Source: JAGQLF01 sp964437465
GTDB lineage: Bacteria; Patescibacteriota; Dojkabacteria; J137
NCBI GenBank assembly: GCA_964437465.1
Contig: CAYTGI010000005.1
Span: 1-64,000 of the forward strand
Length of the DNA stretch: 64,000 nucleotides
Direction: 5' to 3'
Shown here: positions 8,692-15,890 of the stretch, piece after piece
How the letters are laid out: the number at the start of each line of letters is the position of its first letter
Position numbering within the stretch: position 1 is the first letter of the stretch
The notes under the pieces: generated by a model
What the model saw: the letters and a program-made list of their open reading frames with translations, nothing else
Database searches by the model: none
Told to the model about the DNA's origin: nothing
Made by a program: the position numbers and the translations under genes

Positions 8692-9114
8692 TCAGTACCA
8701 ACCTTCCATAATCGTCACTTTCATTTTTTGCTCAGGATTTTTTAGTAGTTCGACAATTTTTCTATCTAAATGATTAGCTCCTCTATTTAAATTGAACCCA
8801 AGAGTTCTTTCTGAATCAAAATGACTTTTTCTTAAAACTATTTCGTGGTCAGAGTTAAAGTTCGGATTTATTGTGCACTTAAATTCACTTGAAATAATCT
8901 CACCATTTTCATCTTTAACCTCACAAATTACCTTTATCTTTTTCTTAAATTCTTTTAGTTTAGAAGTTTCAAAATCAGACTTTATTCCGATGATACAATC
9001 CCCTCGTTCGGTTAGATCTTCGTCTTTTGTAAACTCTATTGTCTTAAAGTGGGTTGCAAGAATATTTGGATGGCCAAAACATGTGAATGAGTAAGATCTC
9101 CTATCTTCAGGCAT
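8692..9114 (-). CDS. DUF371-family protein
   Basis: 140 residues matching the DUF371 pattern: 'FTCFGHPNILATHFKTIEFT' followed by 'DLTERGDCIIGIKSD' near the N-terminus. From family knowledge DUF371 occurs mainly in archaea and its function is unknown, so its presence here suggests transfer or an ancient shared gene. It is the last gene of a small minus-strand run in which each gene overlaps the next by 4-8 bp. Family call by motif only. Confidence 0.75.
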   Translation of the reverse strand: MPEDRRSYSFTCFGHPNILATHFKTIEFTKDEDLTERGDCIIGIKSDFETSKLKEFKKKIKVICEVKDENGEIISSEFKCTINPNFNSDHEIVLRKSHFDSERTLGFNLNRGANHLDRKIVELLKNPEQKMKVTIMEGWY

Positions 9115-9310
9115 TTTTTACAAAGTTTTTAACTACTTCAACAAAGTAAAAAACGATAATTGAAAGGATTGCATTTAGAGTAACTACCAAGAAATTCATT
9201 TCTTCAAAAATAGAAACAATAGCTAAAGTTGAAATGAAAACTGAAACGAAAATGGTTAATGATTTTATTAGATTGTTTTTAAGAGAGGATTTTTTTAGTT
9301 GAATATTCAT
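9107..9310 (-). CDS. Small two-helix membrane protein
   Basis: 67 residues: a basic amphipathic start ('LKKSSLKNNLIK'), then hydrophobic segments at about 16-34 and 38-60. No family recognised. It overlaps the DUF371 gene by 8 bp and the next membrane protein by 4 bp, so the three are almost certainly cotranscribed; whether they act together is unknown. Confidence 0.5.
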   Translation of the reverse strand: MNIQLKKSSLKNNLIKSLTIFVSVFISTLAIVSIFEEMNFLVVTLNAILSIIVFYFVEVVKNFVKNA

Positions 9311-9588
9311 ATATCTTGTCTTTTTTGCCAGATTAGTCTAAAGATTCTTCCAAAGAATAAGTCAGCAATTATAAATAAAACTGTATAGAGAATTGATTGA
9401 AAAATAGAGCTAGTCAAACTATCATTTTCATTGAGAAGAAAATAGATAAGTGAAGCAATTAAAAAGATAACTGATGGATATAAACGATTCACCCAACTCT
9501 TAAACCAAGCAGCTTCTTTTTTTAGTGCTTTATTAGAGAGTTTTAATTTTTTTATTTCTTTTTCGTACTGACTAGTGCTTTTACTCAT
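9307..9588 (-). CDS. Small membrane protein with N-terminal coiled coil
   Basis: 93 residues. The first 30 form a Lys/Glu-rich helix ('YEKEIKKLKLSNKALKKEA') of coiled-coil type, followed by two hydrophobic segments (about 36-50 and 60-80) and a short basic tail. It is the first gene of the three-gene unit ending in the DUF371 protein. Function unknown. Confidence 0.55.
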   Translation of the reverse strand: MSKSTSQYEKEIKKLKLSNKALKKEAAWFKSWVNRLYPSVIFLIASLIYFLLNENDSLTSSIFQSILYTVLFIIADLFFGRIFRLIWQKRQDI

Positions 9589-9606
9589 ATTATGATTATA
9601 CCATCA

Positions 9607-10254
9607 CTATTTGACTACAATTCCAACTATGTAAAAAACATCACGATTTCTCTTACTCAAGATTTTCTTTCCCCAAGGTGATTCAATAAGTTCCTTTTCT
9701 TCTTCTGTTAACTTTTTTACTTCAGTAATCTTTATTCCATATTTTAGGATTTCTTTTTTAAAATCACTATTTAAATATTTTTCATTAAGTTCCGGCAGAT
9801 CTCTTTCGCTTTTGAACTTCTCTTCATATTTTTCATCATAAGTTGTTACTACTTTTAACATTCCGTTATTTTTTGCAACTATAGCAATATTGCTAATAAT
9901 ATTATTATCTAAATTTATAAAACCCTCTAATAAAGATCCCCAAGGAAAGTTTATCTGAACTTCATCGGCAACTGATTCAAGTTCTTTTGGAAGGTTCTCC
10001 GCAACACCATGAATAAAAACTATATTTCTTAAACCACCTTTTGCAAGTTTTCTCCTTGCTTTTCTAGAGACTTCTTCTAGCCCTTTGTAGTTTGCATCAA
10101 TTCCAATATAGAAAATTCCAGGGTTATTGTAGGCTTGTTTATAGGTCTGTTTTCCATCGCCACAACCTAAATCAACGATAACTGACTTAAAACTAGGGTC
10201 AATTTTGAGTTTTTCAACTGGATAGGTTTTCTTGCCTCTAATCTCATTAATCAT
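9607..10254 (-). CDS. NpmA/KamB-like 16S rRNA (adenine-1408-N1) methyltransferase
   Basis: 215 residues, the length of NpmA. The SAM motif 'VDLGCGDGKQ' is followed by 'FYIGIDANYKGLEEVSRKA' and 'AKGGLRNIVF', then the family hallmark 'INFPWGSLLEG'. NpmA holds A1408 between two Trp residues (W107 and W197); the equivalents here are W105 (in FPWGS) and W194 (in 'ESPWGKKIL'). The region 'VVTTYDEKYEE' also matches NpmA closely. Enzymes of this family methylate N1 of A1408 in the decoding site and block 4,6- and 4,5-linked aminoglycosides. I infer an intrinsic gene, since base composition matches its neighbours and no mobile element flanks it. It could also be a housekeeping relative with another role. 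Confidence 0.82.
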   Translation of the reverse strand: MINEIRGKKTYPVEKLKIDPSFKSVIVDLGCGDGKQTYKQAYNNPGIFYIGIDANYKGLEEVSRKARRKLAKGGLRNIVFIHGVAENLPKELESVADEVQINFPWGSLLEGFINLDNNIISNIAIVAKNNGMLKVVTTYDEKYEEKFKSERDLPELNEKYLNSDFKKEILKYGIKITEVKKLTEEEKELIESPWGKKILSKRNRDVFYIVGIVVK

Positions 10255-10274
10255 AAAGTAATTATAACCAATAA

Positions 10275-10310
10275 GTACTAAGGTACCTAGGTACTTGAGT
10301 ACAATAGTAT
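10275..10310. repeat. GTAC octamer array (5 units)
   Basis: GTAC begins at 10275, 10283, 10291 and 10299, and GTAT at 10307: an exact 8 bp step with the four intervening bases varying (CTAA, AAGG-like, TTGA). The array lies between the divergent NpmA-like and TyrA-like genes, and its last units overlap the -35 of the promoter at 10295-10323. Confidence 0.8.
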
Positions 10311-10323
10311 TAATTTGTATAAT
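10295..10323 (+). promoter_or_regulatory. Sigma70-type promoter inside the GTAC array
   Basis: TTGAGT (10295-10300), a 17 bp spacer and a perfect TATAAT (10318-10323). It would start a transcript at about 10330 that meets a strong terminator at 10400-10426. Confidence 0.6.
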
Positions 10324-10329
10324 TGCGAC

Positions 10330-10426
10330 ATGAAATTCAGATTTTATTATTACTACTTATACCTGACCTAGGGAGTTAGTAATATTTGTATGATAATAGA
10401 AGCTCCTAAAAAGGGAGCTTTTTTTT
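10330..10426 (+). ncRNA. Candidate small RNA or attenuated leader of the tyrA-like gene
   Basis: A transcript of about 97 nt is predicted between a consensus promoter and a rho-independent terminator. It contains a long stem (ATTACTAC with GTTAGTAAT, around 10351-10381) and the terminator stem, and no convincing ORF. It could be an independent small RNA, or a leader whose terminator controls the dehydrogenase gene that begins 33 bases later. No known riboswitch or T-box signature is visible. Confidence 0.4.
10400..10426 (+). terminator. Rho-independent terminator upstream of tyrA-like gene
   Basis: AAGCTCC and GGAGCTT pair around a TAAAAAG-type loop and are followed by an uninterrupted run of T. 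It lies in front of a gene, not behind one, which is why a small RNA or attenuator is proposed. Confidence 0.8.
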
Positions 10427-10458
10427 GCCTAGTTTACTTATTTTTTAATTAATTCGTT

Positions 10459-11211
10459 ATGAAATATACAGTTGGAATCATTGGAAATGGGAGGTTTGGA
10501 GATATGCTTTATAAGACGTTTGATAGATTTGGTAAGAACGATTTTAAAGTAAATATGTTCTCTAGAAGTTATGACCATAATAATGCAAAAGTTAAAAGTA
10601 AAAATTCAAAAAGATTTAGCTCATTAGATGAAGTGTGTTCTTCAGACATTATTATCCCTGCAGTTCCTATTTCTGTTTTTGAAAAACAAATAATTGATAT
10701 TAAGGGCTTAGTACCAGAAACATCATTAGTTGTTGATGTTTGTTCCGTAAGTGTTCATCCTGCTAAGGTAATGCTCAAAAATCTAAAGTGTGATCTTCTT
10801 TCAACTCATCCAATGTTTGGTCCGGATTCTTCTAAAGATGCTACTGATTTTAAAGATTTAAAATTCATACATCATCCACTCAAAGTAACTAACCAAGAAA
10901 AGGAAGATGCATTTCTTTCTTTTTGGAAAGAACTTGGATGTGACATGAGACAGCTAACCCCAGAAGAACACGATAAACAGGCAGCATACACTCATGCATA
11001 TGCTTTTTTAATAGGTAAGATAGGTATTATGATGGAAGTTAGAAGAAATGATATATCTACAAAAGGCTTTGAGGGTGTTTTGTACAACCAAGAAGCTGTT
11101 GAAAACGATACGAGCACGCTTTTTAACGATATGTTTACTTATAACCCTTTTGCAAAAGAGATGGTGTCTAGATTTATTAAGACAGTAAAGGAGATACAAG
11201 GTAGGTTATAG
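10459..11211 (+). CDS. TyrA-like prephenate/arogenate dehydrogenase
   Basis: 250 residues. There is an N-terminal Rossmann domain with 'VGIIGNGRFGDML' (G-x-G-x-x-G) and the TyrA-type 'LLSTHPMFGPDS', which contains the substrate-binding His/Pro of prephenate dehydrogenases. The C-terminal helical dimerisation part is short, and 'HDKQAAYTHAYAFLIGKIG' matches the family helix. In this fold NAD(P)-dependent oxidative decarboxylation gives a tyrosine precursor. No other aromatic-pathway gene is nearby, so the enzyme may act on a scavenged or host-derived intermediate, or on a different substrate. Confidence 0.8.
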   Translation: MKYTVGIIGNGRFGDMLYKTFDRFGKNDFKVNMFSRSYDHNNAKVKSKNSKRFSSLDEVCSSDIIIPAVPISVFEKQIIDIKGLVPETSLVVDVCSVSVHPAKVMLKNLKCDLLSTHPMFGPDSSKDATDFKDLKFIHHPLKVTNQEKEDAFLSFWKELGCDMRQLTPEEHDKQAAYTHAYAFLIGKIGIMMEVRRNDISTKGFEGVLYNQEAVENDTSTLFNDMFTYNPFAKEMVSRFIKTVKEIQGRL

Positions 11212-11223
11212 TGTTGTCAGGTA

Positions 11224-11253
11224 TTGACAACATTGCGAAAAGGGAGCTATAAT
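11224..11253 (+). promoter_or_regulatory. Consensus sigma70 promoter
   Basis: A perfect TTGACA (11224-11229), an 18 bp spacer and a perfect TATAAT (11248-11253), starting 13 bp after the TyrA stop. It drives the pair of ORFs that follows and shows that the TTG inside the -35 is not a start codon. Confidence 0.8.
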
Positions 11254-11325
11254 ATTAAAGTTAAAATTAATAAAATAGCTTTACAAATTGCCGATCAAAA
11301 AACTTATGAAGGGGAACCAGGCACT

Positions 11326-11658
11326 ATGCCAGTTAGATTATCTTCTGCAAATGGTTTCGATACTAACTATGAATTTGAAGTTAATGCTGAAAATATAATT
11401 ATCGCTACTGGAGATTCCGACGAAGCACACCTGCAAAGACTTAATCTATATAAAAAAGTAAAGAATTCACTGGAAGGTGATTTTATTTTATTTGATTGGG
11501 GTCATTTAGAAGTTTTACTTCAAACCTGTGGAAAAGGTATTGCTAATAGTGGAAATGCAATGGTATCTATTGCTTTGTACAATGAAGAAGAAGGGTTCGG
11601 AGGCGAGCCTCTGCGACTGTGGAGGGGGAAAGATCAGTATCTTTCTATGCATATGTAA
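11326..11658 (+). CDS. Hypothetical protein, possibly the 5' part of a frameshifted gene
   Basis: The first ATG after the strong promoter, at 11326, gives 110 residues with mixed alpha/beta character ('YEFEVNAENIIIATGDSD', 'GDFILFDWGHLEVLLQ'). The frame is open further upstream to 11224, but that part overlaps the promoter. The C-terminus runs into a low-quality tail ('WRGKDQYLSMHM') that overlaps the next ORF by 40 bp, which suggests the two were one protein of about 225 residues. No family recognised. Confidence 0.45.
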   Translation: MPVRLSSANGFDTNYEFEVNAENIIIATGDSDEAHLQRLNLYKKVKNSLEGDFILFDWGHLEVLLQTCGKGIANSGNAMVSIALYNEEEGFGGEPLRLWRGKDQYLSMHM

Positions 11659-11996
11659 GAATTGATGATTTAGTAGAGTCTAGCGATATTGGAAATGCTA
11701 TCCATAGAGTAAAACAAATAGTAGGTCAGTGTTCAACAGGAACTTTAGGATATGTCGATAGAATTGTTGCTAGTGGTAATGCTGTTAAAATAGAAAAAAC
11801 AAGAGAGGCCTGGGAGCATACATATAGCCAACTCAGAGCTTGTATGGCATTCTTTGAAAAGGTAGCAAGCTTGGAATTAAGTTATGAACAAGTGGGTATT
11901 TTAATGCAATTAAAAGCAGATCTTGATCGATTTAGTGATGCTATGGATGATAATAGTGATGCTGGCTTTAAAGCTTGTATAGAAAAACTTTCATAA
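11619..11996 (+). CDS. Hypothetical helical protein, possibly the 3' part of a frameshifted gene
   Basis: 125 residues from a GTG at 11619, no ribosome-binding site. It begins with a beta stretch ('RSVSFYAYVRIDDL') and continues in long helices ('REAWEHTYSQLRACMAFFEK'). The 40 bp overlap with the preceding ORF in another frame is unusual for independent genes; a single-base indel near 11600-11650 would fuse them. Ended by the terminator at 12016-12043. Confidence 0.45.
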   Translation: MEGERSVSFYAYVRIDDLVESSDIGNAIHRVKQIVGQCSTGTLGYVDRIVASGNAVKIEKTREAWEHTYSQLRACMAFFEKVASLELSYEQVGILMQLKADLDRFSDAMDDNSDAGFKACIEKLS

Positions 11997-12015
11997 AAGT
12001 ATAAAAAAATAATAA

Positions 12016-12043
12016 AAAGCCTGGATTATTCCAGGTTTTTTTT
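12016..12043 (+). terminator. Rho-independent terminator
   Basis: CCTGGA-TTAT-TCCAGG stem-loop flanked by A and T runs, immediately before the hydrolase gene. Confidence 0.85.
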
Positions 12044-12070
12044 ATTTTCAAAATATTGGTAATATTTATT

Positions 12071-12613
12071 ATGAAGAATGCACTAATCTTACATGGAACA
12101 TCAGCTAACTCCTCTTCTAACTGGTTTCCTTGGTTAGGTGGAGAGTTAACTAAAAGAGGATACGAATGTCGAATTCCAGATCTTCCAAACGCTGATGAAC
12201 CAGATCTAGCAATGTATTGGGATTATATTAAAGATTTTTCATTTAATGAGGATAGCTTAATTATTGGCCACAGCTCTGGAGCTGTTGCAGCTCTTGGAAT
12301 AATTCAGAAGTTTTGCGATGGGAGTTTTAACCCTAAAGTGAATAAAATAATTTTAGTTTCTGCATTTTCTAAAGATGAGGGATGGAAATGTGAGAAGATT
12401 TTGTGTGATTATGACTGGGATAAAATTAGGTCAGCTACGGATGAGATAATTCAAATTCATTCTGACGATGATCCTTATGTAAGCTTAGATAATGCTAAAG
12501 AGTTAGCAAAAAATCTAGAGATTCCGATAATACTCTACCCTGAAAAAGGTCATTTTAATACTGAGTACTCTGAAGAATTTACAAAGTTTCCTGAGATTTT
12601 GGGTTGGATTTAG
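12071..12613 (+). CDS. Alpha/beta hydrolase, RBBP9/YdeN-type serine hydrolase
   Basis: About 180 residues from the ATG at 12071 (an alternative start 15 bp upstream adds 'MVIFI'). 'ALILHGTSANSSSNWFPWL' forms the oxyanion-hole region, 'IIGHSSGAVAAL' is the nucleophile elbow (Ser in GHSSG), 'QIHSDDDPYV' carries the acid and 'EKGHFN' the catalytic His. This is the compact RBBP9/YdeN group of small serine hydrolases, whose substrates are mostly unknown. Confidence 0.85.
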   Translation: MKNALILHGTSANSSSNWFPWLGGELTKRGYECRIPDLPNADEPDLAMYWDYIKDFSFNEDSLIIGHSSGAVAALGIIQKFCDGSFNPKVNKIILVSAFSKDEGWKCEKILCDYDWDKIRSATDEIIQIHSDDDPYVSLDNAKELAKNLEIPIILYPEKGHFNTEYSEEFTKFPEILGWI

Positions 12614-12993
12614 GCTTCAGCCTCTGCTTGAGGAGAAATAAATGTCGTTCTTAATTTTGTGTTGTGACCCATTAGATTCATCATCAATGATACTGAATTT
12701 AGGACAGCCTTTATATTTGCTGAAGCATCATATGGTATTTCTATATTTAGCTCTTGAACATTTAATCTTTTTAAATTTGTTAGCATATTCCAAATATCTG
12801 TTCTATTTATATTTGCAGAACCTGTTCTTTCTGAAATCTTCACGTTTATTTTTTCGATAGTTATTCTCCCTTGTTTACTTTCATCTCCTAACGCTTGTAT
12901 AGTTCTGGCCATAGTTGCAGGAGTATCAACTTCAAGATTTTGTTCATGAATGATTATTTCTTGTTGTTGTATTTGTAATTCAGACTCTGTCAT
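12610..12993 (-). CDS. Hypothetical protein, 127 aa
   Basis: The likely start is the ATG at 12993 ('MTESELQIQQQEII'); an ATG 30 bp upstream is possible. It has a Gln-rich N-terminal helix, then alpha/beta content ('RITIEKINVKISERTGSA', 'LNVQELNIEIPYDASANI') and an Ala/Glu tail. No family recognised. It converges on the hydrolase gene with a 4 bp overlap. Confidence 0.5.
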   Translation of the reverse strand: MTESELQIQQQEIIIHEQNLEVDTPATMARTIQALGDESKQGRITIEKINVKISERTGSANINRTDIWNMLTNLKRLNVQELNIEIPYDASANIKAVLNSVSLMMNLMGHNTKLRTTFISPQAEAEA

Positions 12994-13096
12994 AATACTT
13001 TTGTTACCAAAAGATAATAACAAAGAAAAATAAAATTACCAAGAGAAAGTTGCTGGATTTTGGCAACAAATAGGCTGTATAGTGGTATAATTATTT

Positions 13097-14254
13097 ATGG
13101 ATAATAATATTAGAGAAATAAAACCTTCCTTCGAAACTGGTGAAGAATATGCTTCGTATGTTAGAGCGCAAGTAGAACAGGGAGCTAATTATGATGAACT
13201 TGCAGATACTGCTGTGAATATTTTGGCTATGCTAAATTCTTTTAACAGTACTTACGTAAACAAAGAAGGTCGTTTGAATATTGCTGATTTTATAGAAACG
13301 TATTCTATAACATTGGGAATGAAGACTTTATTTTTTGAATCGGATGAAGGAAGAGCTTTTCATCTAGTTGCTGTTCCTGAGCACTCAAGGTTAAATCTTG
13401 ATGATCTTTCAAGAGCTGTCGCTGGAGATGAAAATGTTGAAATCCCTAAAATGAAAGTTGTTCATGCGCATACTGACGTTGTTCCAGGTTTAGAGGACAA
13501 AGGAATAAGAATGGACATGGATAATGGGCTAGTTTCTGGTAGGGGAAGTAACGACATGTTGGCTCAAGTCGCTTTATTGATGGTTAATATGGCACTTAAT
13601 CCAGATTCAGATTTAGTGTATTACTTTTCTGGAGATGAAGAAATTAATATGATTTTTAATGGTCCTGAGATTTTGGAAAAATTTCATGGATTTTTAATTG
13701 ACCTTGAACCAACAGGAAATGTTTATGGTGAAATTATTACTAAAGCTTCAAATACAACTGTTTATTCAAGGTTTATAGATGGCTCTATTCCTATCTTTGC
13801 AAAGCTAGTAGATAAGCTTAACGATTTAGGAGTGAGATACCAATTAGATGAAGAAGGAATGTTAGTAGTTATTGGAGATGATGGTAAGCCTGATTTACAA
13901 GAGTTAATGGATGAATATCAAATTAAGGGGCGTTTAGAAGAAGGTATGAAAATTGAAAATGATTCTTTAACAAATAGATTTTTGAGAGAACTTCTTCAAC
14001 AAGTTTATGGTGAGAGAAGAATATTAGAAGGCTCTATGGCAACATCATTCTTCGTAGATGGAGGTTTGGATTATTTTCACAGTCTAGCATTTCGAATGAA
14101 AAGAAATGGGATTGTAGTAAGCTTTCCTGAGATTGGTGGAAGGCATACTGACTACGAATCTGGCTTTTTTCAACACTACTCTCTCCTTCTTCATTTTTTA
14201 GATCTCTTATCTAAAGATGAGAATTTAGATCAAATAATCTCCATCGAGGCTTAG
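13097..14254 (+). CDS. M20-family metallopeptidase or amidohydrolase
   Basis: 385 residues. The two-zinc site of M20 enzymes is visible in order: 'VHAHTDVVPG' (H-x-D), 'SGRGSNDMLAQ' (bridging Asp), 'FSGDEEIN' (general base Glu plus metal Glu), 'FLIDLEPTG' and 'GGRHTDYESG' near the C-terminus (last His). Members cleave peptide or acyl-amino acid bonds. The cytosolic location (no signal) and a host-dependent lifestyle suggest use on imported peptides, which is inference. The N-terminal 95 residues are longer than usual before the H-x-D motif. Confidence 0.85.
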   Translation: MDNNIREIKPSFETGEEYASYVRAQVEQGANYDELADTAVNILAMLNSFNSTYVNKEGRLNIADFIETYSITLGMKTLFFESDEGRAFHLVAVPEHSRLNLDDLSRAVAGDENVEIPKMKVVHAHTDVVPGLEDKGIRMDMDNGLVSGRGSNDMLAQVALLMVNMALNPDSDLVYYFSGDEEINMIFNGPEILEKFHGFLIDLEPTGNVYGEIITKASNTTVYSRFIDGSIPIFAKLVDKLNDLGVRYQLDEEGMLVVIGDDGKPDLQELMDEYQIKGRLEEGMKIENDSLTNRFLRELLQQVYGERRILEGSMATSFFVDGGLDYFHSLAFRMKRNGIVVSFPEIGGRHTDYESGFFQHYSLLLHFLDLLSKDENLDQIISIEA

Positions 14255-14330
14255 AAAAATAAGGATTATGCGATAAAATTATGGGATACTCTCAGTAGTA
14301 TTCCGATATTAAAAATTAATCCTGTTAGAC

Positions 14331-15800
14331 ATGACACGAGAAAAAGTTAAAGAACTTCTTACACCAATTACAATTTCAAAGGTACTTAGTAAGGTTAAGC
14401 ATGAAAATGCTGATCGACTTTGGATTGTAAAGGTGGATAACGGCTCAGGTGAAGAAGTTCAGATAGTAACTGCAGCAGATAACTTTAACAAAGGTGATTT
14501 AGTTGTTCATCTTGGCCCTGGAAATGTAGTTCCAGGTTGGCTGTTTAAAGAAGGTGAGGAGATAAAATTGGAAGAGAGAAAAATGAGAGGAGAAATTTCA
14601 AGCGGAATGTTGCTTGCAGAAGATGAGATAGGGATTGGAGAGGATCATGAAGGACTTTTAGTAATTAATAATGAAGAATTACAAAATGACTTAATTGGTA
14701 AGTCGATTTTAGAGGTTTTGAGTGAAGAGCAACTAGATACTGCTTATAAAAATGCTGATGTTATAGAAATTACACCTGAAATGCAGGAGAAAATTGATTT
14801 AATTAAGAGAGATTTGGCTGAGATTATCGGAGAAGAAGATATTCCTGCAATCATAAATAAAAGACCTCTTAAGATTTATTGGGGAACTGCTCCTACTGGA
14901 AAACCTAGTGTTGGGTATTTTGTACCAATGATTAAGATTTCAGACTTTTTGAAGGCAGGTTGTGAAGTTAAAATCTTACTTGCTAATATTCATGCATTTC
15001 TAGACAATATGAAATCCTCATGGGAAGTAGTGAACTACCGTTCTGAATATTACAAAATTATAACAACTGAGATTTTAAAAGTTTTAGGTGCACCTCTAGA
15101 TAAGCTTGAATTTGTCGAGGGATCAAGTTACCAACTTGATGCAAAATACACAATGGATATGTATAAAATCGCCACTATGACAACAACAAACAGTGTACAA
15201 GGCGCAGGGGCTGAGGTAGTAAAGCAAGTTGAAAATCCTGTTCTGGGGGGTTTACTATATCCTATTCTTCAAGCACTAGATGAGGAATATCTTGGGGTCG
15301 ATGCACAGCTAGGAGGGGTTGATCAAAGAAAAATCTTTATGTTCGCAAGAGAAAGTCTTCCAAGGCTAAATTATAAGAAAAGAATTCATTTTATGAATCC
15401 ACTAATTCCTGGACTTGGTAAATCTGGAAAGATGTCCTCAAGTGAACCAAACTCAAAAATAGACTTCGAAGATACAGATGAAATTATTAAAGATAAGATT
15501 AATAAATCATATTCTGAAGATGGGGTTATAGAAAATAATGGCTTACTGGCACTACTAAAATATATTATTTTTAGGAAATTTGAGGTTGATAATGAAACAC
15601 TAAAAATTGAAAGACCAGAAAAATGGGGAGGAGATGTGGAATATAGTAATTATGAACATTTAGAAAAAGACTTTATTAACAAGAAACTTTCTTCAGTCGA
15701 TCTAAAACCAGCGGTCGCAAGTACAATAATTCAGATGACTCAGCCAATAAGAGATAGAATTGGAAAAGAACAAAAGTTAGTTGAAAAAGCATATAATTAA
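14331..15800 (+). CDS. tyrS: Tyrosyl-tRNA synthetase, archaeal/eukaryotic type, with N-terminal tRNA-binding domain
   Basis: 489 residues. Residues about 10-118 form an EMAPII/Trbp111-type OB fold ('KHENADRLWIVKVD', 'ERKMRGEISSGMLLAEDE'). After a helical linker comes a class I catalytic domain of the archaeal/eukaryotic TyrRS type: 'APTGKPSVGYFVPMIKISD' (the HIGH-equivalent region), 'ANIHAFLDNMKSSWE', and the KMSKS loop as 'GKMSSSEPNSKIDF'. Bacterial TyrRS instead has an HIGH/KFGKS form and a C-terminal S4 domain, which is absent here. In human TyrRS the EMAPII module is at the C-terminus, so the N-terminal position is a rearranged architecture. It charges tRNA-Tyr. Confidence 0.9.
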   Translation: MTREKVKELLTPITISKVLSKVKHENADRLWIVKVDNGSGEEVQIVTAADNFNKGDLVVHLGPGNVVPGWLFKEGEEIKLEERKMRGEISSGMLLAEDEIGIGEDHEGLLVINNEELQNDLIGKSILEVLSEEQLDTAYKNADVIEITPEMQEKIDLIKRDLAEIIGEEDIPAIINKRPLKIYWGTAPTGKPSVGYFVPMIKISDFLKAGCEVKILLANIHAFLDNMKSSWEVVNYRSEYYKIITTEILKVLGAPLDKLEFVEGSSYQLDAKYTMDMYKIATMTTTNSVQGAGAEVVKQVENPVLGGLLYPILQALDEEYLGVDAQLGGVDQRKIFMFARESLPRLNYKKRIHFMNPLIPGLGKSGKMSSSEPNSKIDFEDTDEIIKDKINKSYSEDGVIENNGLLALLKYIIFRKFEVDNETLKIERPEKWGGDVEYSNYEHLEKDFINKKLSSVDLKPAVASTIIQMTQPIRDRIGKEQKLVEKAYN

Positions 15801-15890
15801 AAAGTAGCTTTTTGAGTAAAAACAAGTAAAAATTTTCACAGAATACTACTACTAGTGTAGTATAAAATATTATAGTTATTAAATTTATAT

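Noticed and set aside
10330..10458. T-box or known riboswitch before the tyrA-like gene
   Set aside because: No T-box sequence (TGGNACCGCG type) or other known aptamer signature is visible.
11224..11325. TTG at 11224 as the start of the hypothetical gene
   Set aside because: It lies in a perfect TTGACA -35 box with TATAAT 18 bp downstream, so this DNA is promoter, not coding.
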